The notes under the pieces were generated by a model. The model saw only the letters and a list, made by a program, of their open reading frames with translations, did no database searches and was not told the DNA's origin. 41,884 nt of DNA from Chlamydiota bacterium (GTDB lineage Bacteria; Chlamydiota; Chlamydiia; Chlamydiales; Parachlamydiaceae): NCBI GenBank assembly GCA_013287905.1, contig JABDCW010000013.1, forward strand, positions 1 to 41,884. Reading direction: 5' to 3'. The first letter of the stretch is position 1. The number at the start of each line of letters is the position of its first letter. This document shows positions 32,550 through 41,134 of this stretch, in pieces. Both the position numbers and the translations under genes were made by a program.

Positions 32550-33566
32550 ATGCTACAGAAAAAAAATCATCCATTTTATGTTTGTTTTTTTATTTTATTG
32601 TCTTGCCTCTCCTCATTATCCCTTTATGCCGAGGGGATTTACTGGCAAACCAATTATGACTCTGCTCTTGCAGAAGCTAAACAGACAAAAAAACCTGTAC
32701 TTCTTTTGTTTACTATGTCTGAAGGTTGCACATATTGCACAAAACTCAAAGAAGAGGCTTTGGATACAAAAGAATTTGCCGAAAAGGCGGAAAACAGGTT
32801 TGTCTTTGTCAAATTGGATTATAATGCCCCTACCCCTGAATTAAGAGCACAACACGATCAGCTGCAAAGAAAATACAATATCCGCGGCTATCCGACAATT
32901 ATTATTTTAGACCCTAAAGAGGAAAGACAAATCGGCGTGACAGGATATCGTCCGGGCGGCGGCAGGCAGTATGCCGATCATTTGCTGCAATTCATTACCC
33001 GTTATTCCACATATCAGCAAAAGCTCCATCATATAGATGAGCTAGCTCTTCAGGAAAGCGAGCTGAAGGAGTTATATTCTACAGCAAAGCAATTACATCT
33101 TGACTCTGGTATGAAAATAATTATGGCAAAAGGGATAAAGGAAAAGAGCTCTCCTTTTTTTTTGATGGAGTCGTATTGGCAATTGGCCAGGGAAGGGAAA
33201 ATTCATTCTAAAGAGGCATTGGACTTGCGTCAGAAGTTATTATCATTAGACGCAACCCACCAAAAATCGATAGCTTTCGATCTTGCAATTATTGATTTTG
33301 AGACTTATTTTGCCCAGATGGATAATCATGAGGCTAGCACAGAAGCGATAATTGCTCCGCTTACAGCCTATATCGATGAATATGATACGATAGATAAAGA
33401 AAACACCTGGAGAATGCGATTGATCATTTCCCAAGTCTATCTTGAGAAAGACCAGCTTCCCATTGCCTTGCGGTATGCACAAGAATGTTATGATACTGCT
33501 CCCTATGCTGTCAGGCCAAAACTTGCGCGCACCATCGAAAATATATCAGCACAAATCGATACTTGA
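32550..33566 (+). CDS. Exported thioredoxin-fold protein (CT783-type predicted disulfide isomerase)
   Basis: 338 residues from ATG 32550 (GGGAAA upstream); an open frame reaches back into the repeat but the signal peptide fixes the start: hydrophobic 10-25 (V-C-F-F-I-L-L-S-C-L-S-S-L-S-L), cleavage after Y-A-E. Thioredoxin domain: P-V-L-L-L-F-T-M-S-E-G-C60-T-Y-C63 (C-x-x-C), then R-G-Y-P-T-I-I-I-L-D, with the cis-proline. The C-terminal half is helical (TPR-like end, about 190-330). Role in thiol oxidation or isomerisation outside the cytoplasm is likely. In Chlamydia a similar gene precedes rnpA, as here. Confidence 0.85.
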   Translation: MLQKKNHPFYVCFFILLSCLSSLSLYAEGIYWQTNYDSALAEAKQTKKPVLLLFTMSEGCTYCTKLKEEALDTKEFAEKAENRFVFVKLDYNAPTPELRAQHDQLQRKYNIRGYPTIIILDPKEERQIGVTGYRPGGGRQYADHLLQFITRYSTYQQKLHHIDELALQESELKELYSTAKQLHLDSGMKIIMAKGIKEKSSPFFLMESYWQLAREGKIHSKEALDLRQKLLSLDATHQKSIAFDLAIIDFETYFAQMDNHEASTEAIIAPLTAYIDEYDTIDKENTWRMRLIISQVYLEKDQLPIALRYAQECYDTAPYAVRPKLARTIENISAQIDT

Positions 33567-33642
33567 TTGCGTGCCCGTGAGCGTGCCCGAGTAAAACGAC
33601 AATAAGTCTTTAGATCACTTGATCGCATGAAAATGGACGACA

Positions 33643-34054
33643 TGAGACAATTGCAAAAGTCTTAGATTACTCAGAGCTAGCAAAATATTCAACGCAAAGG
33701 CGCAGAGGCGCTAAGACGCGAAGATAAAAACAGGCTCAAGAATTGGCTTCTAACGTATCTTAAGTTAAGCCGCTACTTAAAAGGCGATTTCAGAGCGCTT
33801 TAAATCTCTTTAGCTCGCCTTTTAAGTAGCGGCTTAAAGCGTCTCACTTTTATCGGGTTACCCGATAAAAGTGAATGGGTCAAATCAAGCTATATATTTC
33901 CTTATATACAGTCTTTATCGTTTTTATCGTTATAATCGTTGATCATGTCTGTGACGTATATCCTTGAAAGCTGTTTATTATCTTTGCGCCTCTGCGCCTT
34001 TGCGTTGAATATTCTGTTAGCCCTGAGTAATCTAAGACTTTTGCAATTGTCTCA
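33643..34054. repeat. Large nested inverted repeat with 8-bp-periodic arms
   Basis: Outer arms: a perfect 32-bp inverted repeat, 33643-33674 and 34023-34054. Inside them the periodic arms, AACGCAAAGGCGCAGAGGCG-like at 33691-33727 and TTGCGCCTCTGCGCCTTTGC-like at 33978-34005. Further in, a perfect 22-bp inverted repeat (33765-33786 with 33816-33837, containing GCCGCTACTTAAAAGGCG). Beside it a 13-bp hairpin CACTTTTATCGGG / CCCGATAAAAGTG with 3-base loop (33845-33873). It fills the space between the thioredoxin-fold gene and rnpA. No gene is supported inside. Confidence 0.9.
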
Positions 34055-34113
34055 TTGCGTCCGGAGGAAATTGTCGCTTCTTATCTTCCCGCGAAAACTA
34101 TTCTTTAGCTGTT

Positions 34114-34446
34114 TTAAAATTTGGACGCGAGATCGAGCAACTCTGATGCTATGTCCATCATTGTCGATTTTTGAGCTGCTGTCCGCGGTTTGATATTAAG
34201 ATCAAAACCTGCAGGAAGCAACGCGCGATTTAAACGGAAAGATTCCTTGACAAGGCGCTTGAAACGATTTCTTTTGACGGCATTACCGTAACGGCGCGTT
34301 ACGGTAATGCCTAGTCTGCAGACTGGAACATTAGATTGTCTTGCATCGATAACGATCAATTTCCCTATATGACGCGTATAATTTTGTGCGATGTGCCGGT
34401 AATGACGATGCGAACATACTCGCGCCGATTTGGGAAATTGATACAT
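34114..34446 (-). CDS. rnpA: Ribonuclease P protein component
   Basis: 110 residues. The RnpA signature N-A-V-K-R-N-R-F-K-R-L-V-K-E-S-F-R is present (about 55-71), with F-P-K-S-A-R near the start and a basic overall charge. It binds the RNase P RNA and helps mature tRNA 5' ends. Downstream of rpmH (14-base gap) on the same strand, the classical pair. Confidence 0.93.
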   Translation of the reverse strand: MYQFPKSARVCSHRHYRHIAQNYTRHIGKLIVIDARQSNVPVCRLGITVTRRYGNAVKRNRFKRLVKESFRLNRALLPAGFDLNIKPRTAAQKSTMMDIASELLDLASKF

Positions 34447-34459
34447 GAGGCTGGAAAAG

Positions 34460-34597
34460 TTACACTCGAGTCAGCTCTTTGCGCCCTTGACGGCGGCGGC
34501 GGTTGATGATTTTTCTCCCATCCGCTGTTTTCATTCTTTTACGAAAACCACAATTCGTTATGCGGCAGCGCTTACTTGGTTGATAAGTACGTTTCAT
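34460..34597 (-). CDS. rpmH: 50S ribosomal protein L34
   Basis: 45 residues: [10 protein letters not shown] at the start, then [21 protein letters not shown] at the end, the L34 pattern. Overlooked easily because of its size. Start ATG at 34595-34597. Its gene is divergent from rpmJ (192-base intergenic region with both promoters). Confidence 0.95.
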   Translation of the reverse strand: MKRTYQPSKRCRITNCGFRKRMKTADGRKIINRRRRQGRKELTRV

Positions 34598-34788
34598 GTG
34601 AACACCTTCTTAATTGCATGTTTGACTGAAATACCAGTATCACGTGAGTATACAATGCATTTCGATAAAAAGAAAGAAAAAAATCATGAACACCCATTTT
34701 TATCAAAAAGTTCACAAAAGGATTGAGGCAAAATAGCAAACTCGTTAGAATAAAGAGCAAAATTGTTTTTTCTCAAAGGACAACGATC

Positions 34789-34926
34789 ATGAAAGTAAGT
34801 GCATCAATTAAAGCTGACCGTTCTAAAGGGGATATTTTGGTTCGTCGCCGCGGTCGGTTATATATCGTAAATAAACTAGATCCCAATCGCAAGCAGCGGC
34901 AAAAAGGCCCTGCCCGTAAAAAATAA
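34789..34926 (+). CDS. rpmJ: 50S ribosomal protein L36, cysteine-free type
   Basis: 45 residues from ATG 34789 with AAAGGA upstream. [11 protein letters not shown] at the start and [13 protein letters not shown] at the end are L36; the Cys/His zinc ligands of the common form are absent, so this is the C-minus variant, as in Chlamydia. Eleven bases before rpsN. Confidence 0.92.
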   Translation: MKVSASIKADRSKGDILVRRRGRLYIVNKLDPNRKQRQKGPARKK

Positions 34927-34937
34927 GAGAATTATCT

Positions 34938-35243
34938 ATGGCAAAGAAATCATCTGTAGAAAAGCAACTGCGTCGCCAACGTCTGGTGAACAAAGCCTGG
35001 GGAAAGCGGCAAGAGCTTAAGAAAAAAAGTTCCGATATTCACGCAACTGAGGAAGAGCGTCAATTTGCCCGCGTTGCGCTGAACAAAATGCCAAGGAATA
35101 CATCGCCGATACGTTTAAGAAATCGCTGTAAATTAACAGGCCGCTCGCGCGGATTTCTTAGAAAATTTGGCGTCTCGCGTTTAACGTTTAGAGAACTGGC
35201 ATCTGTTGGCGTAATTCCAGGCGTGACCAAAGCTAGCTGGTAA
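34938..35243 (+). CDS. rpsN: 30S ribosomal protein S14
   Basis: 101 residues, long zinc-free S14 form. M-A-K-K-S-S-V-E-K at the start, [15 protein letters not shown] in the middle, and the S14 signature [16 protein letters not shown] near the C-terminus. Co-transcribed with rpmJ. A stretch of the 8-bp-periodic repeats begins right after the stop. Confidence 0.95.
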   Translation: MAKKSSVEKQLRRQRLVNKAWGKRQELKKKSSDIHATEEERQFARVALNKMPRNTSPIRLRNRCKLTGRSRGFLRKFGVSRLTFRELASVGVIPGVTKASW

Positions 35244-35305
35244 TGCTTCAGGTTAGTAATAAGCGATAATATTCAACGCAAAGGCGCAAACGTACTATTA
35301 CCCGT

Positions 35306-35427
35306 AAGTATAGACTTTAATTCAACACAAAGGCACGAAGACACCAAGACACTAAGAGAGAATGGTCTCTAGATCAAAATTTCTTTGTTTCTTTGGGACT
35401 TTGTGCCTTTGCGTTGATTATTTTTTT
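35306..35427. repeat. 8-bp-periodic palindromic element downstream of rpsN
   Basis: Left arm CAAAGGCACGAAGACACCAA-type (35324-35358), right arm TTTCTTTGGGACTTTGTGCC-type (35391-35418). A partial extra left arm lies at 35271-35290. The flank ACTATTACCCGTAAGTATAG at 35294 is related to the flank ACTATTACCCATAAGTCTAA of the repeats at 41135 and 41581, tying these copies together. Confidence 0.8.
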
Positions 35428-35555
35428 TCTTGCCCTGCTTCAAATAGATTCTATAGTTAGTTTTTTATTGCAGCCTTTTTTATCCTCCTATTGTAAAAAT
35501 ATAATTTATATTTTATGGTGTGAATTGTTCATTTGAACAAGAAAAGGAGGCTACG

Positions 35556-36164
35556 ATGAACTTTTTTGAAAAAATAATAGTTCCAGGTCTGTTATCCGCA
35601 AGCTGGGCTCTTTGTGCTGTGCAGCCCTATGATTCCATTCGTCAAATGCAGGCAACGCCCTATTATGTGCAGGATTCTTACGCCTATTATCAATTGGCTA
35701 GTGCAAATCAGGCTTCAGTCATTGTTGATGTGGAATCGCAGGATGGCGGTGTTGCCAGATTCTTCGCTCAACAGACAAATAACTTACCATCCTTAAGCCA
35801 GGTTTATTCGGTCAGCTCCTGGGTTGACCAAGGTTCAAATAAACACCTTTATCATCGATTTTTGTCTAACGTGATGCAGGAAAACACTTCTGATATGATT
35901 ATTCCTGTACGGATGAGTTCTCAAGAGGCCGCCTCCTCATTAAATGTCAGCGCTGACCTGATTAGTTTAGTGGGTGGGAACGATGCAGATGAAATCTATA
36001 ATGATATTTTGGCATGGTATCCTCATCTTTCAGAAAAAGGAGTCATATGCGGTGATAATTGGTCGGAAAGCGCGATAGAAATGGGTGTAACGAATGCTGC
36101 AAGTGCATTAGACTTGAGTCTTAAGATCAACGCCAATTTATGGTATTTGGAAAGAAATCTTTAA
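35556..36164 (+). CDS. Exported methyltransferase-fold protein (Methyltransf_24-like)
   Basis: 202 residues from ATG 35556 (AGGAGG 7 bases upstream; an upstream ATG is less suited). Signal peptide 1-21 (I-I-V-P-G-L-L-S-A-S-W-A-L-C-A). Later motifs follow class I methyltransferases of the cephalosporin-hydroxylase/Methyltransf_24 type: V-Y-S-V-S-S-W, Y-H-R-F-L-S-N-V, M-S-S-Q-E-A-A, A-D-L-I-S-L-V-G-G-N-D-A-D-E-I-Y-N-D-I, W-Y-P-H-L, G-V-I-C-G-D-N-W. The SAM loop (usually G-x-G) is reduced to D-V-E-S-Q-D-G-G, so activity is uncertain. Upstream of the exported alliinase-like gene. Confidence 0.7.
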   Translation: MNFFEKIIVPGLLSASWALCAVQPYDSIRQMQATPYYVQDSYAYYQLASANQASVIVDVESQDGGVARFFAQQTNNLPSLSQVYSVSSWVDQGSNKHLYHRFLSNVMQENTSDMIIPVRMSSQEAASSLNVSADLISLVGGNDADEIYNDILAWYPHLSEKGVICGDNWSESAIEMGVTNAASALDLSLKINANLWYLERNL

Positions 36165-36175
36165 TTTCAAAGTGC

Positions 36176-36222
36176 AGATCGTTTAGTCAAAACCCTGTTA
36201 ACAGGGCTTTGACAAACGATCT
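36176..36222. terminator. Strong stem-loop between two exported-protein genes
   Basis: 23-base arms AGATCGTTT...CCCTGTT and AACAGGG...AAACGATCT pair with one bulge and one mismatch. No T-run follows, so it may be a processing or attenuation hairpin rather than a simple terminator. 12 bases after the methyltransferase-like stop and 18 before the next ATG. Confidence 0.6.
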
Positions 36223-36240
36223 ATAAAATTTAAGGATTAT

Positions 36241-37836
36241 ATGAGACAATGGCATATTGCATTATTTTTTGCTATTTTATGCTCTTTCGTATATGCCGCA
36301 GAGGATGATCATAAGGAAAATGATGCAGGTAAAGGCCCTTTTCTCTATCTTCAGCCCAATACCACGCAAATATTTACCGAAGTGTATCAGGCATATGGCC
36401 TGCTCAATCCTCTTTCAAGGACTCAATTCGAAAACGCTCTTTATTTGGACCAGTCCACACAGCCTTTTATATTGCCGATGCAACCATCGGACATAGGTGT
36501 TTTTGAACATGCAAGCCAGGTGCTTATAGAATATCATCAACGAGTGAATGATTTAGAGCTTTATATTGATCCAAAAAAGCCCAAACCCTTCTTTTTTACA
36601 GCAAACGGGTCAAAACATCTGATCGTTGCGCTTGTGTATGCGATAGCAATGTCGCAACCAGATAAGAAATTTTTGTTTGTAGAGCAGGCTCCCTTCTATT
36701 CCGGCCATCCTAATGCTGTTTCAGATATTTTTCATTATCCAAATGCCAGGTTCCTTCCCTTTCATGAACCATCTGAAATTCAACCAAAACCTGGAGAAAT
36801 TCTTGTCGAGATTGTGACTTCACCCAATAATCCCGATGGAAAATTTCGAAAGCCTCTTACGAATGCCGATATTATTATTGCCGATTTTGTATTTGCATCA
36901 TCGGCATTTGGAACAGATGGGACCGGTTATGTAAATAAAAATATTGAATGGATCAGAAAGGCGCGCGAGGCGGGAAAACATCTCTTCAGCTTTAATTCCG
37001 CATCCAAGCAGTTTGGAAAAACAGGAACTCGTTGCGGATATATCTGGTATCCGCTCTATGACCAGTATGCCGCGTCGATCTTTAAGAACTTCTTTAATTT
37101 CATCTCCTTCTCAACGGTGGCAGGGGGAACAAGCGGTCTTTCCGATTTTCTAAATCTTATTAAAGCCCTTTTAGACATGCCGGATAAAGGAAAAGCGCTT
37201 AGAGAGGATGTGTATAAAAGTCTCGTAAAACGGCATGAACTTGTCGAAAAAGAGTTATTAAACCGATATCCTAAGGCAACCATCATTAGTGTTCCTGGAA
37301 GCCCCACCCTTTTTGCTAAAATCCCGGATCCGAAAGGGATAAATAAAAATGCTTCTGAATTACTTCGTAAAGACTTCCAGGTGGCTGTTAATTCAGGAAA
37401 ATCGATGGGAGAGACCGATGAATTCATCCGTTTGAATTTATCCGGATACAGCCAAATACTGGTGGAATTCCTCAATCGTTTGGCAGGAAAAGGGAAATAC
37501 ACAGTCAATGATCTCTTATTTATATCATCCCACATCTGTCCTTCTGTCAAAGTGTGTGGAAGAAAAACGTCAAATACGATTTATGTTGTCAATCCGGGCG
37601 ATTGCCAGGTCGATGCAGATGCATCACAAGGACCAATCGAGGTTATACTGCCGCCTTTCATGGGCTATGTAGAGGGGCCAGTTGTAACGATAAAAAAAAT
37701 TGACTCATCGGACATGAAAGTTATTGTCAGATCTGAAAATTTTAGCGAATCGTTAAAAGGGCCTGGGAACTCTTTGAAAGTCCAATGGGTGCAACCACTG
37801 TACCAGGACGGCCATTGGCAAGTGATTGCGCCTTAG
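36241..37836 (+). CDS. Exported alliinase/TAA1-like PLP enzyme with extra C-terminal domain
   Basis: 531 residues. Signal peptide 1-20 (A-L-F-F-A-I-L-C-S-F-V-Y-A-A). Residues about 33-400 follow the plant alliinase/tryptophan-aminotransferase-related family of fold-type I PLP enzymes: T-A-N-G-S-K-H (120-126) for cofactor phosphate, S-P-N-N-P-D-G (194-200, N196), D215 facing the pyridine nitrogen, and the Schiff-base lysine K256 in S-A-S-K-Q-F-G-K-T-G-T-R with R264. Residues about 430-531 form a separate beta-rich domain (V-V-N-P-G-D-C-Q-V-D-A-D, then I-E-V-I-L-P-P-F-M), reminiscent of viral or fibre-type domains. Substrate unknown: C-S lyase or aminotransferase activity on a host amino acid is the best guess. 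Confidence 0.78.
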   Translation: MRQWHIALFFAILCSFVYAAEDDHKENDAGKGPFLYLQPNTTQIFTEVYQAYGLLNPLSRTQFENALYLDQSTQPFILPMQPSDIGVFEHASQVLIEYHQRVNDLELYIDPKKPKPFFFTANGSKHLIVALVYAIAMSQPDKKFLFVEQAPFYSGHPNAVSDIFHYPNARFLPFHEPSEIQPKPGEILVEIVTSPNNPDGKFRKPLTNADIIIADFVFASSAFGTDGTGYVNKNIEWIRKAREAGKHLFSFNSASKQFGKTGTRCGYIWYPLYDQYAASIFKNFFNFISFSTVAGGTSGLSDFLNLIKALLDMPDKGKALREDVYKSLVKRHELVEKELLNRYPKATIISVPGSPTLFAKIPDPKGINKNASELLRKDFQVAVNSGKSMGETDEFIRLNLSGYSQILVEFLNRLAGKGKYTVNDLLFISSHICPSVKVCGRKTSNTIYVVNPGDCQVDADASQGPIEVILPPFMGYVEGPVVTIKKIDSSDMKVIVRSENFSESLKGPGNSLKVQWVQPLYQDGHWQVIAP

Positions 37837-37901
37837 AGGCAGAATCATAGATTATGAACAGGTTTTTAAGTTTTCACTTCTAAAGCCTCCGGTAATTAAC
37901 T

Positions 37902-38258
37902 CTATGAGCAATAGATCCACTTGTGTGCTGTTAAGGCAGCACAAGTGGTGATTCCTGCCCCCATTCCTACCTTAACTATAGGTGTTAGATCTTTACACGC
38001 TTGGCTTAAATGTGATTTTCCCATGCTAATGTGCAGCTCATAAAGGCGAGTATTTTTCGTGCAACAAAAAATAGGGGAAACAAGAAAGCTGCCAAGGCCG
38101 AAGATAGTATTCACGCAACCTCTGCATTCAGAATATCCCGGATAGTACGGTTGTGGGTTCCTGGCATCTCTTGCAAGATTAATGGCAGAACGTTCAAGAT
38201 CCCTGAAAAAGACTGGGATATTTACTTGTAACATAAATTCTTCTACTTCGTTACCCAT
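37902..38258 (-). CDS. Small hypothetical protein with hydrophobic segments
   Basis: 118 residues from ATG 38256-38258, which has GAGG 9 bases upstream; a longer frame to 38327 has no such site. The middle, I-F-G-L-G-S-F-L-V-S-P-I-F-C-C, and the end, V-G-M-G-A-G-I-T-T-C-A-A-L, are hydrophobic; several cysteines. Y-P-G-Y-S-E-C-R-G-C is notable. No family recognised. Convergent with the alliinase-like gene, upstream flank is the 165-bp repeat. Confidence 0.6.
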   Translation of the reverse strand: MGNEVEEFMLQVNIPVFFRDLERSAINLARDARNPQPYYPGYSECRGCVNTIFGLGSFLVSPIFCCTKNTRLYELHISMGKSHLSQACKDLTPIVKVGMGAGITTCAALTAHKWIYCS

Positions 38259-38330
38259 GCATACCTCGTATATAATTGTTTTACTCATACAAGAAATATA
38301 TTTACATAAAACTTTTGTCAAATACAATTA

Positions 38331-38496
38331 TATACCGAAGGTGGTTCAAAAGTTGGGATTTTGACAAGGAGGCTGCTCAAAATTTTTCGTCTGGAGCTAA
38401 GTGACCATTGCCAATGGCCAAGGCACAAGTGAAGACAAAAATTTTGATGTAAAGCCGACGGAGTCAAAAACCAATTTTTGAATCACGTTCGGTATA
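38331..38496 (+). repeat. 165-bp MITE-like palindromic element, copy C
   Basis: Begins TATACCGAAGGTGGTTCAAA, ends CACGTTCGGTATA. Differs from copy A only at scattered positions (for instance GAGTCAAAAA for CCGTCAAAAA near the right end). Its last 4 bases are shared with the first bases of a second, unrelated palindromic element. Confidence 0.9.
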
Positions 38497-38670
38497 CACA
38501 AACAATTTCAAGAGTTGTTTTTTTGCGTCGTCACCAGAAGGCGGGTTTTAAACCTGCCTGTCACGCTTCAACTTATTCAAGTTGAGCTTGCTTTAAGCAC
38601 CAGCTACGCTTGGTTCAAATTCGAGGCGGCTCCTTGCGAATTCTAGGGCTCTTGAAGTTGTTTGTGTATA
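38493..38670. repeat. 178-bp structured palindromic element
   Basis: Terminal inverted repeats of 22 bp with one mismatch: TATACACAAACAATTTCAAG... at 38493-38514 and the complement at 38649-38670. Inside, small hairpins such as GGCGGGTTTTAAACCTGCC (38542-38560) and CAACTTATTCAAGTTG (38569-38584). No ORF. It could be a MITE or a structured RNA gene; a clear promoter is not visible. Directly upstream of nfi. Confidence 0.75.
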
Positions 38671-38733
38671 ATTTGCACATCGCGTATTATTTTAATTTCG
38701 TTAATTTGTTGTTAATATTCTAATGAAATTAAA

Positions 38734-39432
38734 ATGAATGAATGGTTAGAAAATAAATGGGTTTTTCCAAAAACCATTTCAGATGCCAAAGCCGCACAAA
38801 ATGAAATGGCGGAAAAAGTGATGCTGCAAGGTGATAAAAAGCCGATCAAATATATTGCCGGAGTTGATATTAGCAACACCCCTTTTGATCCGCAGCAAAT
38901 GATCTTTGCTTCCATTGTTGTCCTATCCTATCCTTCCTTAAATATTGTCGAGATAGCAACCTCTGCAATCAGGCAAGAATTCCCCTATATTACGGGCTTG
39001 CTTGGCTTTCGCGAAGTCCCTGCAATGGTGAAAGCGTACTATCAATTATCCATCCGTCCCGATTTGATCATGGTCGATGGACATGGAGTGAGCCATCCAC
39101 GGGGCTTAGGGGTGGCAAGCCATCTGGGCGTTTTGCTCGATATTCCAACGATCGGCGTTGCCAAGTCTATTTTGACAGGTAAGCCTTCCGGCACTCTTGC
39201 TGAAGAACAGGGAAGCATGGTTTCCCTTATTCTTAAGGAAAAAGAAATTGGCAAGTTGTTGCGAAGCCGGAAAAAATGCCGCCCACTGATTATTTCTGCG
39301 GGGCATTTGATCACTCTTGAAATGGCTTTACAGATAATCACTAACTGTTTTAGGGGGTATCGTCTTCCCGAACCGACAAGACATGCGCATTTAATGGCTA
39401 ACAATTGCCGGAAAAATCATTTTAAAAGTTGA
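38734..39432 (+). CDS. nfi: Endonuclease V (deoxyinosine 3'-endonuclease)
   Basis: 232 residues, normal length. A-G-V-D45-I-S, the wedge-like P-Y-I-T-G, E94 in G-F-R-E, D115 in M-V-D-G-H-G, then [18 protein letters not shown], and [11 protein letters not shown] at the end. It cuts DNA (or RNA) next to deaminated adenine (inosine). It precedes adenine deaminase, an interesting but probably chance pairing of adenine-deamination genes. Confidence 0.93.
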   Translation: MNEWLENKWVFPKTISDAKAAQNEMAEKVMLQGDKKPIKYIAGVDISNTPFDPQQMIFASIVVLSYPSLNIVEIATSAIRQEFPYITGLLGFREVPAMVKAYYQLSIRPDLIMVDGHGVSHPRGLGVASHLGVLLDIPTIGVAKSILTGKPSGTLAEEQGSMVSLILKEKEIGKLLRSRKKCRPLIISAGHLITLEMALQIITNCFRGYRLPEPTRHAHLMANNCRKNHFKS

Positions 39433-39464
39433 TTTAAAATATCTTTGTACACTTAAATCCAGTT

Positions 39465-41099
39465 ATGGATCAAAGTCAAAAAATTTCAGGCAATTTAGTC
39501 GATATCATTAATGAAACGATCTATCCTGCGACAATAGAAATAAAGGAAGGAAAGATTGTTTCGATCAAGCGCAAGGAGGGAAGTGAAAAGCATTTTCTTA
39601 TCCCTGGATTTGTAGATGCCCATGTCCATATCGAAAGCTCGATGCTGCCTCCATCTGAATTTGCAAGATTTAGCTTAAAGGATGGTGTTATTGCCACAGT
39701 GAGCGATCCGCATGAAATTGCCAATGTATTGGGAACAGCAGGCGTTGAGTATATGCTGCAAAATGCCGCCACAGTTCCTTTTAAATTCTATTTCGGCGCC
39801 CCTTCCTGCGTTCCGGCCACGAGTTTTGAGACATCCGGTGCGCGTTTGGGGCCGCAGGAGATCGAGCACCTTCTTTCAGACAACCGGATTAAATACCTCA
39901 CTGAAGTCATGAATTTTCCAGGCGTCATTCAGTGCGATCCCGAAATCATGCAAAAAATCGCCATAGCTAAAAAATTGAAGAAAAAAATCGATGGGCATGC
40001 CCCCCAATTGCGCGGGGAAGATTTAAAAAAGTATGTCATAGCCGGCATCGACACGGATCATGAATGTGTGAATGCAGATGAGGCAAGGGAAAAAATTGCT
40101 TTGGGAATGAAAGTACTGATTCGGGAGGGATCTGCGGCCCATGATTTCGATGCTCTTTTCCCTCTTCTTTTGGAGTGTCCGGAAAGTTGTATGCTATGCA
40201 GCGATGATATCGATCCCGTCACCCTGATGCGCGGAGGTGTTAATTTACTGGTGAAACGGGCCGTTTCCAGGGGAGCTGATTTAATGAGCATTCTTCGCTG
40301 CAGCTCTTTAATCCCTGTCCAACATTATGGCCTGGAAGTTGGATTATTGCGCGCGGGTGATCCCGCCGATTTTATCGAAGTAAGCGACTTAAAAGATTTT
40401 AAGGTGCAAAGCGCTTACGTCAATGGTCAATCTGTTTTTAAAGAGGGGAAAATCCTTTTTCCGCGCACAATTCCAGAGCGGATCAACCATTTCACTGCAG
40501 AAAAGAAACAGATGGGCGATTTTCTTGTCCCTGCTCATCCTGGACGTATCAAGGTCATTGAGGCCATTGACGGCAAACTATTAACGCAAGAGTTTTTAGC
40601 CGAACCTTTGATTGCAGGCAATGCTGTGGTTTCAGATCCGGAAAGGGATATCCTTAAAATCACAGTAGTCAATCGCTACCAAAACAAGCCTCCTAGCGTG
40701 GCCTTTATTAAAAATTTTGGTTTAAAGCAAGGGGCGATTGCCTCTTCGGTGGCCCATGATTCTCACAATATCGTAGCTGTAGGGGCAAGTGATGAGGCAT
40801 TATGCAAAGCCGTTAATTGCATCATTGCACATCGGGGCGGCCTTTGTGTTGTTGACGGACAGTCTGAAACTATATTGCCATTTCCCATTGCCGGTTTGAT
40901 GTCTGATCGGGAAGGCGCGCTTGTTGCAAAGGAGTACGAACGCTTGCAACTTTTGGCCAAATCACTTGGGTGCCCTCTCCACGCCCCTTTCATGACCCTT
41001 TCGTTTATGGCTCTGTTAGTGATCCCTCAAATAAAATTAAGCGATCTTGGGTTATTTGATGGAAAGACTTTTCAAATCACAGAGCTCTTTGCTCCTTAA
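39465..41099 (+). CDS. ade: Adenine deaminase (AdeC-type)
   Basis: 544 residues, amidohydrolase superfamily. Metal site D-A-H-V-H-I-E-S-S-M (51-60), D-P-H-E-I-A-N, G-H-A-P-Q-L, and C-S-D-D-I-D; the AdeC C-terminal domain includes V-A-H-D-S-H-N and P-F-P-I-A-G-L-M-S. Length is slightly below AdeC (about 570-590). It converts adenine to hypoxanthine and ammonia, useful to an intracellular organism salvaging host purines. 32 bases downstream of nfi; the two may form one transcript. Confidence 0.93.
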   Translation: MDQSQKISGNLVDIINETIYPATIEIKEGKIVSIKRKEGSEKHFLIPGFVDAHVHIESSMLPPSEFARFSLKDGVIATVSDPHEIANVLGTAGVEYMLQNAATVPFKFYFGAPSCVPATSFETSGARLGPQEIEHLLSDNRIKYLTEVMNFPGVIQCDPEIMQKIAIAKKLKKKIDGHAPQLRGEDLKKYVIAGIDTDHECVNADEAREKIALGMKVLIREGSAAHDFDALFPLLLECPESCMLCSDDIDPVTLMRGGVNLLVKRAVSRGADLMSILRCSSLIPVQHYGLEVGLLRAGDPADFIEVSDLKDFKVQSAYVNGQSVFKEGKILFPRTIPERINHFTAEKKQMGDFLVPAHPGRIKVIEAIDGKLLTQEFLAEPLIAGNAVVSDPERDILKITVVNRYQNKPPSVAFIKNFGLKQGAIASSVAHDSHNIVAVGASDEALCKAVNCIIAHRGGLCVVDGQSETILPFPIAGLMSDREGALVAKEYERLQLLAKSLGCPLHAPFMTLSFMALLVIPQIKLSDLGLFDGKTFQITELFAP

Positions 41100-41134
41100 A
41101 AAATAAACCACCACAGAGCCCACAGAAAACACGA

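Noticed and set aside
33939..34193. Plus-strand ORF of 84 codons before rnpA
   Set aside because: Lies within the nested palindrome and overlaps the 3' end of rnpA; its leucine/cysteine-rich product comes from the repeat arms.
38734..41099. Functional pathway linking nfi and ade
   Set aside because: Both concern adenine deamination, but one acts on nucleic acid damage and the other on free base; adjacency alone is not evidence of a joint system.
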